The position numbers were made by a program, and so were the translations under genes. The notes beneath the pieces are model-generated. The model was given only the letters and a program-made list of their open reading frames with translations, was not told the DNA's origin and searched no databases. From Batillaria attramentaria (Eukaryota > Mollusca > Gastropoda > Batillariidae), in NCBI GenBank assembly GCA_018292915.2, contig JACVVK020000544.1, positions 202,001 to 266,000 of the forward strand: 64,000 bases of DNA, written 5' to 3'. Below are positions 23,599 through 37,700 of this stretch, one piece after another (position 1 is the stretch's first letter; every line of letters begins with the position of its first letter).

Positions 23599-26500
23599 CA
23601 GCCAATAAAGAAAAGTAAACAGTGAAGATGATCACTTACCCATAAATTAACAACAGCATTCTCTTCTACAGATGCCAGCTGGAATGACAATCCAGATCCA
23701 CTGTCTGCACAAAACCAAACCAAAACAAACTAGAGAGGCAGAAGCCTCCATGGCTCCCTTGTGACACAGGTCAAGGTCATTCACAAGAGTAGCTTTGTAA
23801 AGCTCTTATCACTATCCATTATCATGCCAAGTAAAGTGTCTATGGCACTCTGAGTTCCTGGCAATATTATGATTTTCCACGAAACAGTTTGTATGGCCTT
23901 GACCTTGGGTCAAGGTCATGCTAATGAGAGAGTGGGTGGGGGTTTGGGGGTTTAACGTCCTTTTCCACCGCAGAGGGTGATATCAAAGAGGGGGCAACGA
24001 TGAAAAATCCAGCACAAATATTTGGCCCCAGCCGGGATCGAACTCACGACCCGAGCATTGGAGTCCAACGCTCTCTACCATTCGACCACCCCGGCTCCCA
24101 TGCATGCTAATGAGATCTCATCAATGTCTATCATTATGCCAAGTTTGACACCTCTAGTATTTGTAGTTCCTCCGAAAATGGTAATGTTAAAATTCACAAC
24201 AGAAAGCTTAAATGACCTTGACCTTCAGTCACGATCATTCAAAAAAATAGGTCTCATTGCTGTCTATCATGCCTCGTTTGGTGCCTCTACTGTTTGTTGT
24301 TTTGGAGAAAATGCCAAGGTTAAAGTTTCCAAAAAACCGCTTGCATGGCCTTGACCTTGACTAAAAGTCACTGAACACAGGTATGTCTGTAAAGGAGTTG
24401 CCAATGTCAATCATCGCACAAAGTTTGATGTTTCTGATTCTTCTAGATTCTGAGAAAATGCAAATATAAAATGTCCCACCAGACTGCTTTAATAACCCTG
24501 ACCTTGAGTCAAGGTCTTTAGTCAGGGTCACATAAAAAAATGTTTTGCTAAAATCTCTGTTATTCTTAATATTCAAGATATAACAGTGCAGTAGTTCCTG
24601 TAATGTGTGCAGTTGTCACACTTGACAAAAACGCCGGAATGATGACAATTTGAAGCAGTCTTTCCATAGATAGTCGGCCTTATATGCAAATCACCCCTAC
24701 AGCAGAAATGTTTTTCTTACACAAAATCTGTCAGAGGTGCAGAGCTGTGCTAGGAACCTATTCAGTATCATTGGATGGACTTCCAAAGAGTGGAAAATGA
24801 AGGCATTTGAACAACTTTTTCGTAAAAATACGTAACATGACTGATTTCTTTAAAGGGGTGATAACTCTTCCAAAAATGTGGCAAGAGAAAAATCGTGTGA
24901 AGTCGGCCTGGACAATGTGACTTCCAATTTCATCTCAGAGTACCAAGCCCTTCAACAGAGTGGTTTAGGACATACCCCAATTACATCCGTCCGCACGCAT
25001 GCGCACACACACACACACACAGGTCGCACAACTACCGCCAAAACAAACGCAGCAGCATAGTGTGCATGTAAGGTGTCTGTGATGCAGATTTTGTTACATC
25101 ACTGTCTGTGTGAAAGTATTATTGTCTGGAGAAACATCACAGTCTTGTTTTTAAGTTGTTTCTCTAGAGAGAAACAACTTTATGAGATGGGGCAGATTTT
25201 GCTACGCGCAGCAGCAAGTTTCAGTGATACAAAACAAGACTGTGACGTTTCTCCACAAAATACTTACTTTCACGCACACAGTGACGTAACGAAATCTGCG
25301 TCATAGACACCTTACGTGCACACTTTGCTGCTACGTTCTTTTTGGCGGGAGTTGACGTGTGTGTGTGTGTGTGTGGAGGGATGTAATGATGGCTATCTGC
25401 TAAACCACCTCGCCGGACGGCTTTTTACTTTGAGATAAAATGGGCAGTCATATTCTCCAGAGCTATTTTTCACGATTTTTAGCCTGCCGCATTTTGAGAA
25501 CAGTTATCGCCGATTTGAAAAAATCGGTCATGTCACGAATTGTTTCGAAAAAAATGTTCAAATGGCTTCATTTTCTGAAATTGGGAAGATCATCCAATTA
25601 TACTGCCTGTTTTCGTAGCACAGCTCTGTAGCTCTGACAGGTTTTGTGTAAGAAAAATATTTCCGAGGTAGGGGTGGTTTGCATATAAGGCCAAATATCT
25701 ATGAAACGACTGCTTCAAATTACTCATCATTCCGGTATTTTTGTCACTTGTGCCAATTGCACATATGACATGAACTACTGCACTATTATAGCTTTAGTAT
25801 TAAGAATAGCAGAGCTTTTAGATAAACACATTTTTCACGTTTCTGCGAGAAGCGCCGGTCAAAAAAGTTCCAATTTTGCAATTTCGTAAGTACAATCCAA
25901 GGCACTTAAGTCCACGTTTCATCAGCTCTCTAGATCTGCCAGATTTTGTGTAAAAATTAATTCAGTCACGGAAGTCACAAAAGCAACAAGGAAATCACAA
26001 GATATGTAGACGTATCATCTGTCAGACGAGCAGCGTGAGGCTGACGTCAAATGTTTGGTTCGCAGACAAAATCTGCAAGTATCGTCACTGCTTCCGACAT
26101 TTCATCAGCCCTCTAGATCATCCAGATCTCATGTGAAAAATAATTCAGTCGGAGAAGTCACAAAGCCAACAGGGAAATCACAAGACATGAACAAGCATCC
26201 TCAGACCATCTCAGTGCTAGAGGCTGACGTCAAAAGTTTACTTCGCGGAATTGACGTCATCTCTCTCTCTCTCTGTATGACCTGCCTGAGGCTGACGTCA
26301 AATGTTTAGTTCACGGAACTGACGTCTCTCTCTCTCTCTCTCTGGGGAGCCAGGGTGGCCGAATGGTAGAGCGTTGGACTTTCAATGCTTGGGTCGAGAG
26401 TTCGAATCCCGGCCGCTGGGGCCAAATATTTGTGCTGGCCTTTTTCTCGTTGCCCCATCTTTGATATCACCCTTATGTGGGGGAAAAGGACGTTAAACTC

Positions 26501-28672
26501 CTAAACACCCACCCACCCTCTCTCTCTGCCTCTCTCTCTCTCCCCCTTCTTCCCCCACCCGGCCCCACCCCCAGTCACGTGGCTAATCGGTCGAGGTCGT
26601 AGAGGATCTAGTGTCATTGGTAGAACTTGGAGAGGGGAGAACCGGCAACAATAACAACAAAACAGACAAAATAAAATGAAGTTTGGAGGAACAACTTTGT
26701 AGGACGGGGCCGTTCCTCCTTGTTTTAATCACTGAAACTTGCTGCTGCACGCAGCGAATTTTGCCCCATTGCCCCATCAAAAAAAGTTGTTTCTCTATGG
26801 AGAAACACCTTAAAAATAGTGAAAGCATTGTTGGCGTGAATGGGAATTAAGTGATACCCACTGTTATACTGTTAACAATAACAATGAATGGGAATTAAGT
26901 GATACCCACTGTTATACTGTTAACAATAACAATGAATGGAATAAAGTGATACCCACTGTTATACTGTTAACAATAACAATGAATGGGAATTAAGTGATAC
27001 CCACTGTTATACTGTTAACAATAACAATGAATGGGAATTAAGTGATACCCACTGTTATACTGTTAACAATAACAATGAATGGGAATTAAGTGATACCCAC
27101 TGTTATACTGTTAACAATAACAATGAATGGGAATTAAGTGATACCCACTGTTATACTGTTAACAATAACAATGAATGGGAATTAAGTGATACCCACTGTT
27201 ATACTGTTAACAATAACAATGAATGGGAATTAAGTGATACCCACTGTTATACTGTTAACAATAACAATGAATGGGAATTAAGTGATACCCACTGTTATAC
27301 TGTTAACAATAACAATGAATGGGAATTAAGTGATACCCACTGTTATACTGTTAACAATAACAATGAATGGGAATTAAGTGATACCCACTGTTATACTGTT
27401 AACAATAACAATGAATGGGAATTAAGTGATACCCACTGTTATACTGTTAACAATAACAATGAATGGGAATTAAGTGACACCCACTGTTATACTGTTAACA
27501 ATAACAATGAATGGGAATTAAGTGACACCCACTGTTATACTGTTAACAATAACAATGAATGGGAATTAAGTGACACCCACTGTTATACTGTTAACAATAA
27601 CAATGAATGGGAATTAAGTGACACCCACTGTTATACTGTTAACAATAACAATGAATGGGAATTAAGTGACACCCACTGTTATACTGTTAACAATAACAAT
27701 GAATGGGAATTAAGTGATACCCACTGTTATACTGTTAACAATAACAATGAATGGGAATTAAGTGATACCCACTGTTATACTGTTAACAATAACAATGAAT
27801 GGGAATTAAGTGATACCCACTGTTATACTGTTAACAATAACAATGAATGGAATAAAGTGATACCCACTGTTATACTGTTAACAATAACAATGAATGGGAA
27901 TAAAGTGATACCCACTGTTATACTGTTAACAATAACAATGAATGGGAATTAAGTGATACCCACTGTTATACTGTTAACAATAACAATGAATGGGAATTAA
28001 GTGATACCCACTGTTATACTGTTAACAATAACAATGAATGGGAATTAAGTGATACCCACTGTTATACTGTTAACAATAACAATGAATGGGAATTAAGTGA
28101 TACCCACTGTTATACTGTTAACAATAACAATGAATGGGAATTAAGTGATACCCACTGTTATACTGTTAACAATAACAATGAATGGGAATAAAGTGATACC
28201 CACTGTTATACTGTTAACAATAACAATGAATGGGAATAAAGTGATACCCACTGTTATACTGTTAACAATAACAATGAATGGGAATTAAGTGATACCCACT
28301 GTTATACTGTTAACAATAACAATGAATGGAATAAAGTGATACCCACTGTTATACTGTTAACAATAACAATGAATGGAATTAAGTGATACCCACTGTTATA
28401 CTGTTAACAATAACAATGAATGGGAATTAAGTGATACCCACTGTTATACTGTTAACAATAACAATGAATGGGAATTAAGTGATACCCACTGTTATACTGT
28501 TAACAATAACAATGAATGGGAATTAAGTGATACCCACTGTTATACTGTTAACAATAACAATGAATGGAATAAAGAAAAAACTCCTAGCACCAAAACTGTA
28601 AAACATGAAAACCTTCAACACTGAGAAAATGCAAGGGAAGTTCATTATTCTATACACACCACAGCAACATGC

Positions 28673-28728
<56 letters not shown>

Positions 28729-31700
28729 TGTGTGTGTGTGTCTGTGTGTGTGTGTGTGCGCGCGCGTGCAAAAATGTGCATACCTGATGTGGAGCTTTCA
28801 TCGTACTCTGTCCTGTAAGTCCAATCAGAACCAACATCAGAACGTAGGATATTACAATGTATAGGCAGATATGTATTATGTAGGTATGTTTACTATATAG
28901 GTATATATATTATGTAGGTATATTTATTTCGTAGGTATATACTTTATGTAGGTACATTAATTTTATTACATAGGTATACACATTACATAGGTACATTAAA
29001 AAAAAAAAATCCTTTTTTTCAGACAAGATCAATGGGTTTTTTTTTCCCCTTGCAAACGTTCTTTTTAAAAAATATCTTTTATGGACGTGTATCAGACTTT
29101 GTTCTTTCATTACTGTCTGTATGAAAGGTGACTAAGAGAGTGGATGTAAGAAGACAGGGAGACTACTGTGGCAAAGTGCCAGATTTGAAACACAAAGTCC
29201 TTAGATGTCAGTGTATTCAACTTAACCCTGGTCTTGCTGAATTCAATTGTCTTACGCTGAAAAGGCCATAGTCTGTAGTCTGCAATATACTGGGCAATTG
29301 TCTTACGCTGAAAAGGCCCTAGTCTGTAGTCTGCAATATGCTGGGCAATTGTCTTAAGCTGAAAAGGCCCTAGTCTGTAGTCTGCAATATACTGGGCACA
29401 GCACTAGAAGGGTTACAAAGCTGTACTCACAACAAACAAAACAAAGCAACTACCACTACACAAGTAACAACAAACAAAACAAAGCAACTACCAGTACACA
29501 AGTAACAACATGACAAAACAAAGCAACTGCCAGTACACAAGTAACATGACAAAACAAAGCAACTGCCAGTACACAAGTAACATGACAAAACAAAGCAACT
29601 GCCAGTACACAAGTAACAACATGACAAAACAAAGCAACTACCACTACACAAGTAACAACATGACAAAACAAAGCAACTACCAGTACACAAGTAACAATAC
29701 ATCTTTCTCTCGCATGCCAGACAAAAACACACTCAACTACACAAGTAACAATACATCTTTCCTTCGCATGCCAGACAAAAACACACTCAACTACACAAGT
29801 AACAATACAGCTTTCTCTCGCATGCCAGACAAAAACACACTCAACTACACAAGTAACAGTACATCTTTCCTTCGCATGCCAGACAAAAACACACTCAACT
29901 ACACAAGTAACAATACATCTTTCCTTTGTATGCCAGACAAAAACACACTCAACTACACAAGTAACAAAATAAAGCAGTCTTACCGGACAACAGTAGGATG
30001 TACAGCAGTGATAGAGTTGACAGGACTGTGGTGATTTTCCTTCTCAAGAACACCAGCTGTAAAATGTTACGTATGCAATAAAACAGTGATGTTGAATAGT
30101 TTTTCAGGGTTCTGTCACCTTGCAAACACACAGCCCACTGCCACCATTTCATTTCTTTGCCCTTCCACATTGCAGTCTGATCCTGATCCTGATACCCAAA
30201 ACTATTCAAACCATCTATATACCAGTCGATTACTAAACTACAGAAGTACAGTAACAGCTTTCATCATTCAATACATCTTTCCTTCGCATGCCAGACAAAA
30301 ACACACTCAACTACACAAGTAACAATACATCTTTCCTTCGTATGCCAGACAAAAACACACTCAACTACACAAGTAACAGTACATCTTTCCTTCGCATGCC
30401 AGAGAAAAACACACTCAACTACACAAGTAACAATACATCTTTCTCTCGCATGCCAGACAAAAACACACTTAACTACACCAGTAACAATACATCTTTCCTT
30501 CGCATGCCAGAGAAAAACACACTCAACTACACAAGTAACAATACATCTTTCCTTCGCATTCTTTCCTTCACATGCCAGACAAAAGCACACTCAACTACAC
30601 AAGTAAGAATACATCTTTCCCTCGCATGCCAGACAAAAGCACACTCAACTACACAAGTAACAATACATCTTTCCCTCACATGCCAGACAAAAACACACTC
30701 AACTACACAAGTAACAATACATCTTTCCTCACATGCCAGACAAAAACACACTCAACTACACAAGTAACAATACATCTTTCCTCACATGCCAGACAAAAAC
30801 ACACTCAACTACACAAGTAACAATACATCTTTCCTCACATGCCAGACAAAAACACACTCAACTACACAAGTAACAATACATCTTTCCTCACATGCCAGAC
30901 AAAAACACACTCAACTACACCAGTAACAATACATCTTTCCCTCACATGCCAGACAAAAACACACTCAACTACACAAGTAACAATACATCTTTCCCTCACA
31001 TGCCAGACAAAAACACACTCAACTACACAAGTAACAATACATCTTTCCCTCGTATGCCAGACAAAAACACACTCAACTACCAGTACACAAGTAACAGTAC
31101 ATCTTTCCCTCGCATGCCAAAAAACTAACCTACACCAAAACTCAAATCATCTCACAAGAGTTATATTTCAGTATATTTTTCTTCCGACACTAAAGTGTCC
31201 ACTATTGATCACCAGTGAGGCAGAAGCCTAGATTGGCTCACTTATGATATGGGTCAAGGTCATTCAAAAGAGTATGTCTGTAAAGCTCCTATCACTATCT
31301 ATCATCATGCCAGGTGTGGGTTTTTGTTTTGTTTTGTTTTTTTACACAAAACAGTTTGATTCTGACCGAAGGTCAAGGTCACTCAAATGAGATCTGTTAG
31401 TAGAGATCTGTTTGTAAAGATCTCATCAATGTCTTTCATTATGCCAAGTCTGACGCCTCTAGTATTTGTAGTTCCTGCTAAAACTGTAATGTTAAAATTC
31501 AAAAGATAACAGTTTTAATAACCCTGACCTTGAGTCAAAGTCATTCAAAAAAGGAATGTCTACATAGGTCTCAATGCTGTCTATCATCATGCCTCCTCTG
31601 ATGCCTCTGTTGTTTGTTGTTTCGGAGAAACTGCCAACATTAAAGTCCCCCCCCCCCCCAAAAAAAAAAAACAGCCTGTGTGGCCTTGACGTTGACTCAA

Positions 31701-34700
31701 AGCCATTGAATACAGGTATGTCAGTAAAGGTGCTAACAATATCTATCATCATGCAAGGTTGCGTATCTCTGGTATTTCTAGATTCTGAGAAAATGCAAAT
31801 GTAAAATTTGCAGACTGCTTTAATTACTCTGACCTTGAGTCAAGGTCATTTAAACTGAGACGTGCATAGGTCTTATCACTGTCTATCAGCATGCCAGGTT
31901 TGGTGCCTCTGCTGTTTGTTATTTCTGAGAAAATGCCAGTGTTAAGGTTTCACAAAAATTGCGTATATGCCTTGACCTTGAAACAAGGCCACTGAATACA
32001 GGTCTATCTGTAAAGTTCTTAACAACGTCTATCATCATGCAAAGTTTAAAACCTCTGGTGTTTGTAGATTCTGAGAAAATGCCAATGTAAAATTTCCAAA
32101 GAGACAGCTCTAGTAAAAATCAAAATAAAATGTTTTGAAAGGTCTTACGGCTGTCTATCAGCAGGCCAGGTTTAGGTGCCTCTGCTGTTTGTAGATTCTG
32201 AGAAAATGCCAATGTTAAGGTTTACTGTGGACACACAGACAGACAGAGAGACACACACACACACACTGACGACAGTCGGTTTTAACACAGACTCCCTTAG
32301 TTACACAAGTGAGTAAAAAAATGGTCAGGACTGGACCAACTGACCTGTATTGTAAGTAGGGAATCGTGTAACCACCTCCTGACCCTGTATGGTGACGGAG
32401 CGGTGAAGTGATGAAGCTTCTCTCAGGTCCCACAACATGACACTGCCATCATACTGAACAAACACGACAGACGAAAGTAAGAACAAATGCGATCACACGG
32501 TCTAGGGTTCAAATTCCACCATGGCCACCATGGCCACCATGGCCACCATGGCCAGGCCTTCCTCTCCTGCCCCTATCTTTGTCTTTATCTGACAGGTCAA
32601 CCCTCTCTCTCTACAAGTGTTGCAATGGCAGCCCAACGCAGGTACTGCATGCATGCCCGGCGCTGTTAAGGACTTACATCACACAGAGGGTGACGCTGTC
32701 AGCGAGGACTTACATCACACAGAGGGTGACGCTGTCAGCAAGGAATTACATGACACAGAGGGTGACGCTGTCAGCAAGGAATTACATCACACAGAGGGTG
32801 ACGAGAACTTACATCACACAGAGGGTGACGCTGTCAGCAAGGACTTACATCACACAGAGGGTGACGCTGTCAGCAAGGACTTACATCACACAGAGGGTGA
32901 CGCTGTCAGCAAGGAATTACATCACACAGAGGGTGACGCTGTCAGCAAGGAATAACATCACACAGAGGGTGACGCTGTCAGCAAGGACTTACATGACACA
33001 GAGGGTGACACTGTCAGCGAGGAATTACATCACACAGAGGGTGATGAGAACTTACATCACACAGAGGGTGACGCTGTCAGCAAGGAATTACATCACACAG
33101 AGGGTGACACTGTCAGCGAGGACTTACATCACACAGAGGGTGACGCTGTCAGCAAGGACTTACATGACACAGAGGGTGACACTGTCAGCGAGGACTTACA
33201 TCACACAGAGGGTGATGAGAACTTACATCACACAGAGGGTGACGCTGTCAGCAAGGACTTACATGACACAGAGGGTGACGCTGTCAGCAAGGAATTACAT
33301 TACACAGAGGGTGACGAGAACTTACATCACACAGAGGGTGACGCTGTCAGCGAGGACTTTCATCACACAGCGAAGACTTATATCAAATGGAACATCCTAA
33401 AGCGACTCTGACAAACTGAAGATGCTGCACTGTAGTGTAAATAAGTGTAACTATAGGCATACTGAAAAGAACTCACCATCCCTGCAATGACAAGAGCCGC
33501 TCGACTGGGACTGAAGCACGCACAGGTGGGTTGACTGAGACAGGTCAGAACTCTAAAACACACATGCCAAATATCACAATATGGCTTCTAAAGCAAAAAC
33601 CCATCACAATATGGCTTCAAAAGCACAAAAAACCCAACTCACATACACTTTGACCAAATGTTTGTGGAGAATTAACAATAGCAAGAGGATAAGCTTACGC
33701 CAAATGATGTAAGAGGTTGTGGTCGATCGGTCAGCAGACATTCTTTTTACTGTATTTCTCAGCAAGGACAGCCAACAGAAGGTTGTAACTGGGCACATGT
33801 CTAAATCATATCATGCTTCTGTCTTCATAAGCAGCCTAGGCTGATCTGTGAGTTAGTAAAGGTTAGCATGCATCCCTCAAAGGTGACAAGTCTGTATGAC
33901 TGAGGCAGCATAAAGTGCAGCGATGCTTACTTATGTAATAATAATAATAATGATAATACATAGTTTTTATACAGCGCTGCTCTCCAAATGCAAAGGACTT
34001 GCTGCACTTAAAGATCTAAGGACTCGCTGCACTTAAAGATCTAAGGACTGGCTGCACTTACAGATCTAAGGACTGGCTGCACTTAAAGATCTAAGGACTG
34101 GCTGCACTTAAAGATCTAAGGACTGGCTGCACTTAAAGATCAAAGGACTGGCTGCACTTAAAGATCTAAGGACTGGCTGCACTTAAAGATCTAAGGACTG
34201 GCTGCACTTAAAGATCTAAGGACTGGCTGCACTTAAAGATCTAAGGACTGGCTGCACTTAAAGATCTAAGGACTCGCTGCACTTAAAGATCAAAGGACTC
34301 GCTGCACTTAAAGATCTAAGGACTGGCTGCACTTAAAGATCTAAGGACTGGCTGCACTTAAAGATCTAAGGACTGGCTGCACTTAAAGATCAAAGGACTG
34401 GCTGCACTTAAAGATCTAAGGACTGGCTGCACTTAAAGATCTAAGGACTGGCTGCACTTAAAGATCTAAGGACTGGCTGCACTTAAAGATCAAAGGACTG
34501 GCTGCACTTAAAGATCTAAGGACTGGCTGCACTTAAAGATCTAAGGACTGGCTGCACTTAAAGATCTAAGCTGCACTTAAAGATCTAAGGACTGGCTGCA
34601 CTTAAAGATCTAAGGACTGGCTGCACTTAAAGATCTAAGGACTGGCTGCACTTAAAGATCTAAGGACTGGCTGCACTTAAAGATCTAAGGACTGGCTGCA

Positions 34701-37700
34701 CTTAAAGATCTAAGGACTCGCTGCACTTAAAGATCAAAGGACTCGCTGCACTTAAAGATCTAAGGACTGGCTGCACTTAAAGATCTAAGGACTGGCTGCA
34801 CTTAAAGATCTAAGGACTGGCTGCACTTAAAGATCTAAGGACTGGCTGCACTTAAAGATCTAAGGACTGGCTGCACTTAAAGATCTAAGGACTGGCTGCA
34901 CTTAAAGATCTAAGGACTGGCTGCACTTAAAGATCTAAGGACTGGCTGCACTTAAAGATCAAAGGACTCGCTGCACTTAAAGATCTAAGGACTGGCTGCA
35001 CTTAAAGATCTAAGGACTGGCTGCACTTAAAGATCTAAGGACTGGCTGCACTTAAAGATCTAAGGACTGGCTGCACTTAAAGATCTAAGGACTGGCTGCA
35101 CTTAAAGATCTAAGGACTCGCTGCACTTAAAGATCAAAGGACTCGCTGCACTTAAAGATCTAAGGACTCGCTGCACTTAAAGATCTAAGGACTAGCTGCA
35201 CTTAAAGATCTAAGGACTCGCTGCACTTAAAGATCTAAGGACTCGCTGCACTTAAAGATCTAAGGACTCGCTGCACTTAAAGATCTAAGGACTGGCTGCA
35301 CTTAAAGATCTAAGGACTCGCTGCACTTAAAGATCTAAGGACTGGCTGCACTTAAAGATCAAAGGACTCGCTGCACTTAAAGATCTAAGGACTCGCTGCA
35401 CTTAAAGATCAAAGGACTCGCTGCACTTAAAGATCTAAGGACTCGCTGCACTTAAAGATCTAAGGACTCGCTGCACTTAAAGATCAAAGGACTCGCTGCA
35501 CTTAAAGATCTAAGGACTCGCTGCACTTAAAGATCTAAGGACTCGCTGCACTTAAAGATCTAAGGACTCGCTGCACTTAAAGATCTAAGCCCCCAACAAA
35601 ACGCTTTCCGAAACCCGATTTATTTTACATTATGATCTTAGTATAAGGAGCGGAGCGATTGCATGTCTAAAGACAATTTTCTGTTTTAAAACGTGTTTTT
35701 ATAACAGATAATAAAGTATTTTTGCAGAGTTCACACAGTGTCCAAACAGTGACAAAACTGTGCCGAAAAACTGCCCCCACTTCCTGTCGGGCTCCATCCA
35801 CGCTACTGTGCACATCCCCATGCAACCCCACTCATTATGTGACCACGCTGCAGATACGTCAGTTTAGACTGAGCGATGTAGGACATGGCGCAAGCTATGC
35901 TACTACAGGTAAGTACACGTATTTGAAAGCAATTTTGTTTCTTGCATAAACATTTTTAGCTCGAGCTTGCAGGAACAAAAGTAAAACCGCAAGTTGGATA
36001 TGTTGCCGATAAAACGGGCTTGGCAAATCCAAGTGCCCACGAGTTCTTCATTTCTCATACATCTTGTCAAATTTTTTTTTAAAAACCTTACCATCAACAT
36101 TTGTTGCACCATGCTAACGGCGACAGCACGGCATACGAGCGACACTGACCAAATTCAAAAGTGACACGACTTGTATGGGGGTCACTGCGGACAGTACTGA
36201 CTCGGTCACAGCTGCTGCCATGACCACTGCACGGACGGATGAACACTGCATGTTTTATCGGCAACATCTCCAAATTGCGGTTTAATTTTCGTTCTGCAAG
36301 TTTGAATTGAAATGTTTACACAAGAAGCAAAATCGCTTTCCAATACGTGTTCCTACTGGTAGTGGCATAGCTTGCGCCATATCAGTCCAACATCGCTCAG
36401 TCGTCCAAACTGACATATCCGCGGCTCTTGAAGACTCTACCAGTAGTGAGAAAAACATTCACAATAGAAGTAATCGGTGGAATAAGATCGTCAATACACT
36501 GTTTTAAGAGAGACGCAGGGATGGGATCAAGCGCAAAGCTCTTTGTCGAAGACATCATGCGTTAGGGTTAGGGTTAGGGTTAGACAGCGAAGTACATGTA
36601 GACAGCAATGCTTACTTTTGTGATCTGAAAGCTAGTGAAAGTTAGCATGCCTCCCTCGAAGGTGACATAAAGTCTGCATGACTGGCAGAGCGAAGTACAT
36701 GTACACAGCAATGCTTACTTTTGTGGAGTTGCTGGCTCCTTCACATTCCACACACATATCACACCAAAGGAATCCATGACATTTTCTGGTGACGGCTGAA
36801 AACACACAGGAACAGACAACGTGATGAGTAATCCACTGTTACTTTCACCTTTCTCTCATTAACCCTGGTGGTACTGAGCACAGAATAGTCCGGACTACAT
36901 GTAACTCTATGGCCTTTTCAGCATACCTAATGTTCAATGCCCCCCCCCCCCCCCCCCACAATTTCCCAAACCAAAAGGGAAAACACTCATGCATACAATC
37001 ACACAATGACCACCACCTTTTTGTCTTTCAACAAACTGATGGGTGTTCGGTACCTCACAAGTGTCAGTACAAGTGTCTCTACCTTACAAGTGTCTCTACC
37101 TTACATGTGTCTCTACCTTACAAGTGTCAGTACCTTGCACGCATCTCTACCTTACACGTGTCAGTACCTTACAAGTGTCTCTACCTTACACGTGTCAGTA
37201 CCTTACACGTGTCAGTACCTTACAAGTGTCTCTACCTTACGCATGTCTCTACCTTGCAAGTGTCAGTACCTTGCACGCATCTGTACCTTGCACGCATCTC
37301 TACCTTACACGTGTCAGTACCTTACACGTGTCAGTACCTTACACGTGTCAGTACCTTACACGTGTCAGTACCTTACAAGTGTCTCTACCTTACGCGTGTC
37401 TCTACCTTACAAGTGTCAGTACCTTGCATGCATCTCTACTTTACATGTGTCAGTACCTTACAAGGGTGGGTGGGTGTTTGGGGGTTTAACGTCCTTTTCC
37501 ACCACATAGGGTGATATCAAAGACGGGGCAACGATGAAAAAGCCAGCACAAATATTTGGCCCCAGCGGGGATCGAACTCACGACCCGAGCATTAGAAGTC
37601 CAACACTCTACCATTCGACCACCCCGGCTCCCCCAGTACCTTACAAATGTCTCTACCTTACACGTGTCAGTACCATACAAGTGTCTCTACCTTACACGTC

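Noticed and set aside
22727..23723. Poly-(Thr-His) and poly-(Val-Cys) open frames
   Set aside because: Translation of CA/TG microsatellites.
26346..26420. Functional tRNA gene
   Set aside because: Box A and B are recognisable but the cloverleaf acceptor stem is not maintained and the unit continues into the same tail as the other SINE copies.
33990..35590. Centromeric satellite
   Set aside because: Only about 1.6 kb, inside an intron of a conserved gene, ending at a transposon end; a local array is the simpler reading.
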